NCBI GenBank assembly: GCA_949287085.1
Contig: CASEER010000005.1
Span: forward strand, 1-64,000
Direction of reading: 5' to 3'
Length of the DNA stretch: 64,000 nucleotides
Source of the DNA: an uncultured Coriobacteriaceae bacterium
Lineage (GTDB): Bacteria > Actinomycetota > Coriobacteriia > Coriobacteriales > Coriobacteriaceae
How positions within the stretch are numbered: the stretch's first letter is position 1; every line of letters begins with the position of its first letter. Shown in pieces: positions 23,504 through 30,916 of the stretch. Both the position numbers and the translations under genes were made by a program. The notes beneath the pieces are model-generated. The model searched no databases, had not been told where the DNA came from, and was given only the letters and a program-made list of their open reading frames with translations.

Positions 23504-24667
23504 ATGAGCGTGTTTGCTATCTCGGCGAGCAAATTCGTGCTGCCGGGTGCCACCATGCAGGGTGGTTACTTGACCATCGAGGACGGGAAGTTTGTGGGCT
23601 GGTCGGCCGAGAAACCCGCGTGCGAGGTCGTTGCCTATCCCGGTGCCATTGTGGGCCCCGGCTTGGTAGATACGCACATTCACGGTTTCCACAACCATGC
23701 GACTACGGACTGCGACCCGGCGAGCATCAACGACTCGAGCGTGGCGCTCGCCCAGTCTGGTACCACCACGTGGGTGCCCTCGACGTTTACCGAGTCGGTC
23801 GAGAACATTGGCCGCGCTTGCGCCGCTATTGCCGAGGCTGACGAGAGCCGCGGGTCGGACTTTGTGGGCGCGCACATCGGCGGCATCTTCTTGGAAGGTC
23901 CCTTCTTTACGCAGGCCCATGTGGGCGCGCAAAACCCGGCCTTCCTGATTGATCCCGACGTGGCGGTGTTTGACCAGTGGCAGGAGCAGGCGGGCGGCCG
24001 CATTGTAAAGAGCGCGCTGGCTGCCGAGCGCGCGGGCGCATGCGCCTACTGCGCGGCGTTGGATGCCAAGGGCGTGGTAACCGCCATCGGTCACTCCGAC
24101 GCGCACTATGACGAGGCGCTCGCCGCAGTGAACGCCGGCGCCAGCTGCTTTGTGCACACCTATAACGGCCAGCGCGGTCTGCATCACCGCGACCCGGGCG
24201 TGACCGGCTGCGCCATGACTACGCCGGAGACCTATGCCGAGATCATCTGCGACGGCAAGCATGTGGTTCCCGCGGCCATCAAGGCGCTTATTGACGCCAA
24301 GGGCTGGCAGCACTGCGTGCTCATCACCGACTGCCTGATTTGCGGCGGCATGCCCGAGGGCGAGTACGTTTCAGGCGGGTTGCCGGTCGTGATGAAGGAC
24401 GGCCTGTGCTACCTGCTCAACGAAGACGGCACCACGGGCAGCATCGCGGGGTCGGTGCTCACGCTCGCTCGCGGCGTGAAGAACATGGTTGATTGGCAGA
24501 TCGTGACGACCGAGCAGGCCATCCGCATGGCGTCCGAGGTTGCCGCGCGCTCGGTGAAGATCGACGACGTCTGCGGCTTCATCAAGCCGGGCCGCGCCGC
24601 CGACCTCACCATCTTTAACGCCGACCTCACCCTTGCCGCGACCTACGTAAGCGGTACCCTCGCCTAA
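23504..24667 (+). CDS. nagA: N-acetylhexosamine-6-phosphate deacetylase (NagA/AgaA family)
   Basis: This 387-residue amidohydrolase removes acetate from GlcNAc-6-P or GalNAc-6-P. Metal-site and family motifs are GPGLVDTHIHGFHNHAT (HxH), FLEGPFF, TAIGHSDAHYDEALAAV, CFVHTYNGQRGLHHRDPG, CDGKHV and LITDCLICGGMP with the catalytic Asp. The C-terminal GFIKPGRAADLTIFN strand returns to the beta-sandwich. Position next to agaS suggests GalNAc-6-P as the natural substrate (AgaA role), but GlcNAc-6-P is possible since NagB is encoded at 44938. ATG 23504 follows GAGAGGAG. Repeats of the same kind flank the gene on both sides. Confidence 0.9.
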   Translation: MSVFAISASKFVLPGATMQGGYLTIEDGKFVGWSAEKPACEVVAYPGAIVGPGLVDTHIHGFHNHATTDCDPASINDSSVALAQSGTTTWVPSTFTESVENIGRACAAIAEADESRGSDFVGAHIGGIFLEGPFFTQAHVGAQNPAFLIDPDVAVFDQWQEQAGGRIVKSALAAERAGACAYCAALDAKGVVTAIGHSDAHYDEALAAVNAGASCFVHTYNGQRGLHHRDPGVTGCAMTTPETYAEIICDGKHVVPAAIKALIDAKGWQHCVLITDCLICGGMPEGEYVSGGLPVVMKDGLCYLLNEDGTTGSIAGSVLTLARGVKNMVDWQIVTTEQAIRMASEVAARSVKIDDVCGFIKPGRAADLTIFNADLTLAATYVSGTLA

Positions 24668-24688
24668 TTCAATTTGGGTGCGGGCTCA

Positions 24689-24722
24689 TATTGACCAGTT
24701 TTGGTCAAAACAGTACAGGCTT
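24689..24722. repeat. REP-like repeat downstream of nagA
   Basis: TTGACC/GGTCAA (24691-24708) is inverted around AGTTTT and runs into CAGTACAGGCTT. It is in the same orientation as the related copy at 23370-23402. Confidence 0.6.
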
Positions 24723-24751
24723 GGTAGCACACGTGCTGCCAAGCCTGTTTT
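24716..24751. terminator. Bidirectional terminator between nagA and galK2
   Basis: CAGGCTTGGTAGCAC pairs with GTGCTGCCAAGCCTG (one G-T pair) and is followed by TTTT on the plus strand. The minus-strand side reads into TACTGTTTTG. It sits between convergent genes. Confidence 0.85.
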
Positions 24752-24787
24752 GGGTTAGTGCCGCTGCGAGCGGCTGATCGTCGATTG

Positions 24788-25996
24788 CTACGCCCAGGTG
24801 GTCGTTTCGGCGCAGGCGCCGTTCTCGGAGATGGTGTAGTGGCGGCATGACCCCTCGCCGAGCCAGGCGTTCATCTGCTGCATGAATGCATCGACCATAT
24901 CGAGAGGCACGAAGCACTGGATGGACCCGCCGAAGCCACCGCCATGGATGCGGCTGGCACCGCGCCCCTTGAGCAGGCGCTCGGCGAGGCCGAGGGCGTA
25001 CATGGCGGGCTGGAACGAGCCGCCGTTCGAGACGTTCTGAAGGAACATGCCCGAGCTTGCGCCGGATTCGCGCGTGAGCTCGAGGAACGTATCGATATCG
25101 TTGTCGTTGAGCGCCTTCCAACGGGCATCCACGAGGTCGTTTTCACGCCAGTAGTGGATGGCACGCAGGACCGCGCGATCGCCGAGCTTCTCGCGGAGTT
25201 CGGGCAGGCGCGTGTCAAAGGCCGCCTCGTCTACCTCGCACAGGCGGTTGCATCCAAACTCGTGCGCAACCTGCTGCATCTCTACGGGGACGGCGGCGTA
25301 GTCGTCGGTAAACGGGCTGTGGTCGCAGCCGACATCGACCAGGCACAGCGCCACGCCCACCGCATCGAAGTCGAAGTCGAGCTTGGCGGTCTTGGGCTCC
25401 GCCTTGCGGAAGTCCATGTAGGCGAGGCCGCCCATGCACACCGCGAGCTGGTCCATGAGGCCGCACGGCTTGCCAAAGTGCTGGTTCTCGGCAAACTGGC
25501 TCATCTGGGCAAGCTCGACGGGCGAGATATCGCGCCCGGGCCAGAGGGCTTCCATGACGCGGCCATATGCGGCCTCGACGGCGGCGGAGCTGGAGAGGCC
25601 GCCTCCTGAGGGCACGGTGCACACGAAGGCGAAGTCAAAGCCCGCGGGGGTTCTTCCCGTCTCGGCAAGCTTGAACGCCATGCCGCGCATGAGGCTCGCG
25701 GAGCTTACCTTCTCGTCCTCATGAGCGGAGAGGTCGTCGAACGAAATCTGGAAGGTGGGGAAGCCCTCGTCGGCAACGCGAATGACATCGAGGCCGTTGG
25801 GCGCGGCATAGCCATAGACCGCGACGTTGACGGCTCCGGCAATAACATGGCCACCTTCGTGGTCCGTGTGGTTGCCGGCGATCTCGGAGCGGCCGGGGGC
25901 GTAGACAGCCAGGACGTCCTTGCTTGCGGGCTCGCCAAATTCTTGCACGAACAGCTCGCGTGCGCGGGCGAACTCCGGCGCAGTGGTATCGATCAT
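24788..25996 (-). CDS. galK2: Galactokinase (copy 2)
   Basis: This 402-residue GHMP kinase is a clear paralogue of the galactokinase at 12396-13583: YAPGRSEIAGNHTDHEGGHVIAG near residue 32, VPSGGGLSSSAAVEAAYGRVMEALWPG, FGKPCGLMDQLAVCMGGLAYMDF, and SRIHGGGFGGSIQCFVP at the C-terminus. It could phosphorylate galactose or, given the island, galactosamine or GalNAc at C1 or C6; the sequence alone does not tell. ATG 25996 follows AGAAAGGGG; the frame continues 17 codons upstream. It is encoded opposite to its neighbours, divergent from the LacR-type regulator. Confidence 0.92.
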   Translation of the reverse strand: MIDTTAPEFARARELFVQEFGEPASKDVLAVYAPGRSEIAGNHTDHEGGHVIAGAVNVAVYGYAAPNGLDVIRVADEGFPTFQISFDDLSAHEDEKVSSASLMRGMAFKLAETGRTPAGFDFAFVCTVPSGGGLSSSAAVEAAYGRVMEALWPGRDISPVELAQMSQFAENQHFGKPCGLMDQLAVCMGGLAYMDFRKAEPKTAKLDFDFDAVGVALCLVDVGCDHSPFTDDYAAVPVEMQQVAHEFGCNRLCEVDEAAFDTRLPELREKLGDRAVLRAIHYWRENDLVDARWKALNDNDIDTFLELTRESGASSGMFLQNVSNGGSFQPAMYALGLAERLLKGRGASRIHGGGFGGSIQCFVPLDMVDAFMQQMNAWLGEGSCRHYTISENGACAETTTWA

Positions 25997-26272
25997 ACGA
26001 ATACGCCCCTTTCTGAGCGTGTATGGTTGCATGGCTTCATGAGCCACAAAACCATTCTAGTGCGTATGGTGTGGCGGCTTGGATACTTCTCGCCCAGCGG
26101 TTGGACGTGGCTTGGCTTGAGTGGGACGCCACGTGCGGTGAGGTGCGTTCGCAGCGGGAGGCGTCCGTGCGGCGGGCCTCCGTGGGTCTCCGCTGCCGAG
26201 CGCTGGATGCTTGGCAAAGTGCGGAGTGCAATGGAATTGTATATACTTGTTCGTATCTGTTTGTTCTAGAGA

Positions 26273-27052
26273 GTGGTGCGTGGTTTTGTGATCAAAGCGG
26301 AGCGGCAAGACAGTATCAGGCGTCTGGTAGAGGAGCGGGGCTCGGCATCGGTAAAGGACATTGCCGCGGAGCTCGAGGTATCCGAGATGACAGTCAGGCG
26401 CGACCTTGAGGAGATGTCGCTCGCAGGCGATCTGGTGCGCGTGCACGGCGGTGCCCGGAGTGCGAGCGGCCGCAAGCAGTCGATGCTGCGCGGCGAGTAC
26501 AGCCACGCGGAGAAGCGGGCAAGGCACGCACCGGAGAAACGCGCCATCGCGGAGCGGGCGGTGCAGCTCATCGAGCCGGAGTCCACGGTGTTTCTGGGTA
26601 CCGGCACCACGGTGGAGCAGATGGTCAACGTGCTCCCCAATGTGCGCCTGCGCATCGTGACGAATTCGCTTTCGGTGTTCAACCTCCTCGAGGGGCGCTC
26701 GATGTACGACCTCTGCCTCGTCGGCGGCATGTACCGCCCGCGTACCGGCGCGTTTGTGGGTCCGCTCGCCGAGGATGCTATCGACAAGCTTGGGCTCGAC
26801 ATCGCGTTCATTGGCGCGAACGGCATCTACGAGGGCGGGGTCTCAACGTCCAACGCCGAGGAGGGAAGGTTCCAGGAGCTCGCCTACGATAAGGCGGATG
26901 CACGCTATCTGCTGGCCGATGCGAGCAAGATCGGCCGGCGTGACTTCTTCACGTTCTACCACCTCATAAAGCTCGACGGCATCGTGTGCGACGCGAGCAT
27001 CACGCCCGAAGCGCGTGCCGCGTGCGAGGAGTACACCGAGGTATTGGTGTAG
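26273..27052 (+). CDS. lacR: DeoR-family (LacR-like) transcriptional regulator
   Basis: This ~260-residue DeoR/LacR repressor has an N-terminal HTH (AERQDSIRRLVEERGSASVKDIAAELEVSEMTVRRDLEEMSLAGDLVRVHGGAR). The C-terminal sugar-phosphate (DeoRC) domain shows KRAIAERAVQLI, TVFLGTGTTVEQM, IVTNSLSVFNLL, LVGGMYRPRTGAFVGPLAE, IGANGIYEGGVSTSN and LLADASKIGRRDFFTF. LacR of lactic acid bacteria senses tagatose-6-P and controls lacAB; genes for LacA/LacB lie just downstream with LacR-type motifs at 27443-27517. The start is uncertain: GTG at 26273, 26276 or 26288 are possible and none has a strong ribosome site. Confidence 0.85.
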   Translation: MVRGFVIKAERQDSIRRLVEERGSASVKDIAAELEVSEMTVRRDLEEMSLAGDLVRVHGGARSASGRKQSMLRGEYSHAEKRARHAPEKRAIAERAVQLIEPESTVFLGTGTTVEQMVNVLPNVRLRIVTNSLSVFNLLEGRSMYDLCLVGGMYRPRTGAFVGPLAEDAIDKLGLDIAFIGANGIYEGGVSTSNAEEGRFQELAYDKADARYLLADASKIGRRDFFTFYHLIKLDGIVCDASITPEARAACEEYTEVLV

Positions 27053-27163
27053 GGCCTGCAAAGGGCCTTTGTCCGCTTGTGCGCGCGGGATGCAAGGCGA
27101 GCATTCATAAATGTCTGCAAGCTGCGAGCGCACGTATGCTGGCGCTCGGTTGCGCAGGCTTGG

Positions 27164-27268
27164 TTATGCGAGCTTTGCCTCGAGCGCGGCGATGAGGTCG
27201 GTCTGGGCATCGCCCGCGTAGGCGACGATTTCAAAGCCGGTCATCGAGATTTCTTGCTTGGTTGCCAG
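27164..27268 (-). pseudogene. lacF: Remnant of lactose/cellobiose PTS EIIA (lacF), first ~34 codons only
   Basis: The minus strand encodes MTGFEIVAYAGDAQTDLIAA followed by LEAKLA and a stop. This matches the N-terminus of lactose-family EIIA (LacF), whose conserved opening is GFEIVAYAGDARSKLLEAL. Intact LacF is about 105 residues with the active His near residue 80, so this piece cannot be phosphorylated. AAAGGGG lies 6 bases before an in-frame CTG (27268-27266) that would be the decayed start. No continuation of the family is seen in other frames past the stop. It is divergent from lacA and suggests that a former lac PTS operon once lay here (inference). Confidence 0.7.
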
Positions 27269-27442
27269 GGTATCCCCTTTCGCGCGCGTGCCGTGGTACG
27301 CACGTGCGCTGTTGTTCAAAGTCTGCAGATGAGCGACGTGCGCTTGTCCGGGCAGCATGCGCACGTCGCTCGTTCTCGCCGTACTGCGGTCTGACATGAC
27401 CGTCAAATCAGTACACAAGAGATACTACCGTATCTATCAGTA

Positions 27443-27517
27443 AAATCAAACTATATATTTCAATAACAAACAAATAATTGAAAATATATTGCAAAATTTG
27501 TTTGATTATGTTTAAAT
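27443..27517. promoter_or_regulatory. AT-rich LacR-type operators and promoter for lacAB
   Basis: CAAACAAAT (27467-27475) and ATTTGTTTG (27496-27504) form a perfect inverted repeat. AATCAAAC and GTTTGATT flank it. Such (T)GTTTG motifs are typical of DeoR/LacR binding sites. TTGCAA (27489-27494), 17 bases and TTAAAT (27512-27517) make a plausible promoter for lacA that overlaps the operator. The stretch is strikingly AT-rich compared with its surroundings. Confidence 0.6.
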
Positions 27518-27635
27518 GGCGCTAAAGATGAACGGCGGATACTACAAACGGCAGTATCTACTCAACGGTGCGCCCGGCCCGGAGGCGTATCGCTCATCTT
27601 GGACGTACAGACACGCTCAGCGTGAAGGAGGACGT

Positions 27636-28064
27636 ATGAGAGTCGTCATCGCATCCGATGCCGAGGGCATGTCCCTCAAGGATGTCATCAAAGACACGCT
27701 CGTCGAGGATGGTCACGAGGTTGTTGATCTGACCCCGGAGCCGGCACCCGATTATATCGATTCGGCGGTCGCCGTTGCCCATGACCTGCTTGAGCATGAG
27801 GATTCGCTCGGTTTTGCCTTCGACGCCTACGGCGTGGGCAGCTACATGGCAGCCACGCGCGTGAAGGGCATGGTTGCCGCGAACATTTCGGACGAGCGCA
27901 GCGCCTACATGACGCGCGAGCACAACAACGCCCGCATGATCTGCATGGGGCCCAAGGTCGTGGGCGATGAGGTCGCCAAGAAGATCGCGCGCGAGTTCCT
28001 CGCTGCCGATTACGCGGGCGGCCGCCATCAGATTCGCGTCGACATGCTCAACAAGATGGCGTAA
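27636..28064 (+). CDS. lacA: Galactose-6-phosphate isomerase subunit LacA
   Basis: This 142-residue RpiB/LacA/LacB-family subunit interconverts galactose-6-P and tagatose-6-P as a heteromer with LacB. It starts MRVVIASDAEGMSLKDVIKDTL and has VVDLTPEP, SAVAVAHDLL, GFAFDAYGVGSYMAATRVKGM, SDERSAYMTREHNNARMICMGPKVVG and AREFLAADYAGGRHQIRV. The LacB partner carries the catalytic Cys/His set; LacA lacks the CGTG element, as usual. The ATG at 27636 follows GAAGGAGGAC; the frame is open 40 codons upstream with no ribosome site. LacB follows after 12 bases. Confidence 0.93.
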   Translation: MRVVIASDAEGMSLKDVIKDTLVEDGHEVVDLTPEPAPDYIDSAVAVAHDLLEHEDSLGFAFDAYGVGSYMAATRVKGMVAANISDERSAYMTREHNNARMICMGPKVVGDEVAKKIAREFLAADYAGGRHQIRVDMLNKMA

Positions 28065-28076
28065 GGGGAGGCTGCC

Positions 28077-28595
28077 ATGATCATCGCATTGGGTTGCGAC
28101 CATATTGTTACTGACGAGAAGACCTACCTCCACGATCGCCTGGAGGAGGCGGGCTACGAGGTGCTCGACGTGGGCACCTACAGCCACACCCGCACGCATT
28201 ACCCCATCTACGGTAAGGCCGTGGGCGAGGCCGTGGCTTCTGGCCGCGCCGACCTGGGCGTGGCGCTGTGCGGCACGGGCATTGGCATTACCAACTCCGT
28301 CAACAAGGTGCCTGGCGCCCGCTGCGCGCTCGTTCGCGATATGACGAGCGCCCTGTACGCCCGCCGCGTGCTCAACGCCAACGTCGTGGGCTTTGGCGGC
28401 AAGATTACCGGCGAGTTCCTCATGGCCGACATCATGCTCGCCTTCATTGAGGCCAGCTACGAGCAGTCGCCCGAGCACGATGCGCTCGTGGCCAAGCTTG
28501 ACGCGGTAAACCAAGCCGACCCCGTGGCTCAGGCTGACCCGCATTTCTTTGACGAGTTCTTGGAGAAGTGGGACCGCGGCGAGTATCACGACTAG
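28077..28595 (+). CDS. lacB: Galactose-6-phosphate isomerase subunit LacB
   Basis: This 172-residue catalytic subunit of the LacAB isomerase has [67 protein letters not shown] (catalytic CGTG) and [22 protein letters not shown]. The C-terminal tail [17 protein letters not shown] is typical of LacB. It is cotranscribed with lacA. No lactose PTS (lacE/lacG) is present in the window, so galactose-6-P must come from another PTS or from the second galactokinase-like enzyme. Confidence 0.94.
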   Translation: MIIALGCDHIVTDEKTYLHDRLEEAGYEVLDVGTYSHTRTHYPIYGKAVGEAVASGRADLGVALCGTGIGITNSVNKVPGARCALVRDMTSALYARRVLNANVVGFGGKITGEFLMADIMLAFIEASYEQSPEHDALVAKLDAVNQADPVAQADPHFFDEFLEKWDRGEYHD

Positions 28596-28625
28596 CCCCG
28601 GTCACAGAGCCATAGCGTGTTATCA

Positions 28626-28654
28626 AGCCCCGTTTGCGTGTCGCGAGCGGGGCT
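28626..28654 (+). terminator. Hairpin after lacB
   Basis: AGCCCCG (28626) and CGGGGCT (28648-28654) form a 7-bp stem. T content downstream is low (CTACGTGTTTCG), so termination is probably incomplete. Confidence 0.5.
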
Positions 28655-28681
28655 CTACGTGTTTCGTGCTGCCGCGCTGCG

Positions 28682-28744
28682 TGCCGAGCGCTAACGTATG
28701 CCGCGCCCTGCTATATGCCGAGCGCTACCGCGTGCTGAGCGCGC
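28682..28744. repeat. GC-rich TGCCGAGCGC direct repeats before lacC
   Basis: TGCCGAGCGCTA occurs at 28682 and 28716 (34 bases apart), with a degenerate third copy TGCTGAGCGCGC at 28733. Similar motifs form arrays at 45831-45953 and 50209-50296. TACAAT at 28754-28759 just downstream may be the -10 for lacC. Confidence 0.5.
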
Positions 28745-28792
28745 TGCGGGGGTTACAATATCTACGTCACCAACTTGTTCCAAGGAGGAGTC

Positions 28793-29728
28793 ATGATTCT
28801 CACCGTTACCATGAATCCGTCGATCGACACGGCGTATCAGCTCAATCATCTGATCATCGACGACGTTAACCGCGTGGTGCCCAAGAAAACCGCGGGCGGC
28901 AAGGGCCTCAACGTCTCGCGCGTGCTGGTGCAGCTGGGCGACGACGTTATGGCTACGGGTCTGCTGGGTGGCCACGCAGGAGCCTACCTGGGCAATCTTA
29001 TGGACGAGGATCACATTCCGCACCGGTTCACGCCCATTGCCGGCGAGTCGCGCACCTGTGTTGCGCTGCTGCACGACGGCAACCAAACGGAGCTTTTGGA
29101 GAGTGGTCCGGCGGTTTCGGCCGAGGAGCTCGAGGCCTTTTTGGCCAACTTTGCCGAGCTCGTGGCTGACGCCGATTGCGTAACCATCTCGGGCAGCCTG
29201 CCCAAGGGCGTGCCGACCGACTGCTATGCGGGCATGGTGCGCACGGTGGTCGAGGCGGGCAAGCCGGTGCTGCTCGACACCTCGGGCGCGGCGCTCGATG
29301 CCGCCCTGGAGGCCGAGGTCAAGCCGACGCTCATCAAGCCCAACCTCACCGAGATCAACGGCCTGCTGGGCACGTCCTTCACGCCTGACGACCTGCCCGC
29401 GCTGCAGGCGGCCCTTGCCGCGGACGAGCGCTTTGCGGGCATTCCGTGGGTCGTCGTGACCATGGGTGGCGCCGGCGCCGTGGCTTTCCACGGCAAGAAG
29501 GGCTACCGCGTGATCATGCCGAACATCCCGGCCGTGAACGCCACCGGCTCGGGCGACTCGACCATCGCCGGTTTTGCTCACGCCATTGCGCGCGGAGCCA
29601 ATGATGACGAGGTCCTGCGTTGCGGCAACACGTGCGGTAAGCTCAACGCCATGGATCCGCAGACGGGTCATTTGGTCATTGACCGCTGGGACGAGGTCTA
29701 CAACGCGGTGGAGATTACCGAGCTGTAG
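28793..29728 (+). CDS. lacC: Tagatose-6-phosphate kinase / 1-phosphofructokinase family (LacC-like)
   Basis: This 311-residue PfkB-family kinase has VTMNPSIDTAYQL at the N-terminus, the first PfkB signature KTAGGKGLNVSRVLVQLG, and the second motif VNATGSGDSTIAGFAHAI with the catalytic Asp of GSGD. SISGSLPKGVP and KPNLTEINGLLG are shared by LacC and FruK. Position after lacAB argues for tagatose-6-P to tagatose-1,6-bisphosphate; FruK activity cannot be excluded by sequence. ATG 28793 follows AAGGAGGAG. Confidence 0.9.
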   Translation: MILTVTMNPSIDTAYQLNHLIIDDVNRVVPKKTAGGKGLNVSRVLVQLGDDVMATGLLGGHAGAYLGNLMDEDHIPHRFTPIAGESRTCVALLHDGNQTELLESGPAVSAEELEAFLANFAELVADADCVTISGSLPKGVPTDCYAGMVRTVVEAGKPVLLDTSGAALDAALEAEVKPTLIKPNLTEINGLLGTSFTPDDLPALQAALAADERFAGIPWVVVTMGGAGAVAFHGKKGYRVIMPNIPAVNATGSGDSTIAGFAHAIARGANDDEVLRCGNTCGKLNAMDPQTGHLVIDRWDEVYNAVEITEL

Positions 29729-29788
29729 GGCCTTCCGACCAGCCGCCTGGCGAGTAGCCACACGATTCTCTCAGCACCTTGGGTGTGG

Positions 29789-30580
29789 CTACTCTGCCGT
29801 GGCACAAACAACCTGGCAGCCGGCCTCTTGAGCATCGGCGGTCACCAGTCCGTCCGGGTCGGTATCAACCACCACGGCCTCAACGCCGTTGAACGTGCCA
29901 AACCATAACAGGCCCGGCGCATTGATTTTCGAGGCGTCCATGAGCACGTACGTCTTGCCCGCACAATGCAAAAACGCCTGCTTGAGCTCAGCCATCTCCT
30001 GGTTGTTGGTCATCAGCCCGCGTCCCGGCACGTACGACGTGGGGGTTACGAATGCCTTGTCGGGACGGAGCATCTCGAGCATGCGCAGTGTGAGCGGTCC
30101 CGTTATGTAGCGGTGCCCTTTGCGCAAGCTTCCGCCCAGAATGATTACGTTGAGCGACGGCGCCGAACGGTCAATGTAGTCCGCAATGCTAAAGTCGTCT
30201 GTCACCACAGTCACACCGTTGCGCTCGGCGAGCGCACGAACAAATTCCAGGGCTGTCGTGCCCGAATCCACGAGCACCGAATCCCCGTCGTTAACAAACG
30301 CCGCGGCTGCGCGAGCGATAGCGCGCTTGGCTTCAGCGTTTATGTTCACGCGCTTGTCTTGCACCGAGACGGTCAACGTTTTGGAAAGCGAAATAGCGCC
30401 ACCGTGCGTTCGACGCAGCTTGCCGTCGCGGGCAAGGGCGTCAAGGTCTGCGCGTGCGGTAACGCGTGACACGTCAAAGGTCTCGGCAAGTTGAGCTACC
30501 TGCACCGATGCTTCTTGATCGAGCATGGCAAGAATGGCGGCACGGCGCTCTTCGGGTGTGAGAACAGGGGAGGATGGCAC
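29789..30580 (-). CDS. DeoR/GlpR-family transcriptional regulator
   Basis: This 263-residue DeoR-family regulator has the HTH TPEERRAAILAMLDQEASVQVAQLAETFDVSRVTARADLDALARDGKLRRTHGGA. The sugar-phosphate domain shows KRAIARAAAAFVNDGDSVLVDSGTTALEFVRAL, VIILGGSLRKGHRYITGP and VLMDASKINAPGLLWFGTFNGVEAVVVDT. It is encoded divergently from the class II aldolase gene, so the shared 336-base region likely carries its operators (30626-30662). It differs clearly from the LacR-like protein at 26273, so the island has at least three dedicated regulators. Confidence 0.9.
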   Translation of the reverse strand: MPSSPVLTPEERRAAILAMLDQEASVQVAQLAETFDVSRVTARADLDALARDGKLRRTHGGAISLSKTLTVSVQDKRVNINAEAKRAIARAAAAFVNDGDSVLVDSGTTALEFVRALAERNGVTVVTDDFSIADYIDRSAPSLNVIILGGSLRKGHRYITGPLTLRMLEMLRPDKAFVTPTSYVPGRGLMTNNQEMAELKQAFLHCAGKTYVLMDASKINAPGLLWFGTFNGVEAVVVDTDPDGLVTADAQEAGCQVVCATAE

Positions 30581-30916
30581 GTGCAGCTCCTTTCGTAAAA
30601 CGGCATTGTGGAGAAAGCGTGTTGGCTTTTATTGCGTTAAAAGCAATCTAGCACATTGCGTTTGCTTTCTTTTTGACAAGTTACCCGGGTCGGCGGATTT
30701 CTCTCCCCATAAAACGAGCCGTCAAAGCCAAGAGCGCTGCTCGCAGAGCAGGATGGCCGCTACCATATGCTCTGCGTTTGTTTTGTTTTGCCGCAACCCC
30801 ATGCGCAGCCTTAGGTTCCACGCGGGGGTCGTAAGCACGTACAATACCGGTAATGACCTGTTGCAGGGCTGGCGGCCGCACGTGCTCGCCTGCCGCCAAA
30901 GAAAGGAGAAGCAGGG
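30581..30916. promoter_or_regulatory. Divergent deoR-aldolase regulatory region
   Basis: CTTTTA (30626-30631) and TAAAAG (30638-30643) are inverted around TTGCGT. ATTGCGTT is repeated at 30631 and 30655 (24-base spacing, so on nearly the same helix face). A TTGACA at 30673-30678 could be a plus-strand -35, but the -10 at 17 bases is poor. These are candidate operators for the neighbouring DeoR regulator. Confidence 0.45.

Larger units (their letters stand above)
27053..27635. other. lacR-lacA intergenic region
   Basis: The 583 bases hold a minus-strand remnant of lacF (27164-27268), a 13-bp perfect inverted repeat GAGCGACGTGCGC/GCGCACGTCGCTC (27331-27371) and a very AT-rich operator/promoter region (27419-27517). 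A leader precedes lacA (ATG 27636 with GAAGGAGGAC). Confidence 0.6.
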
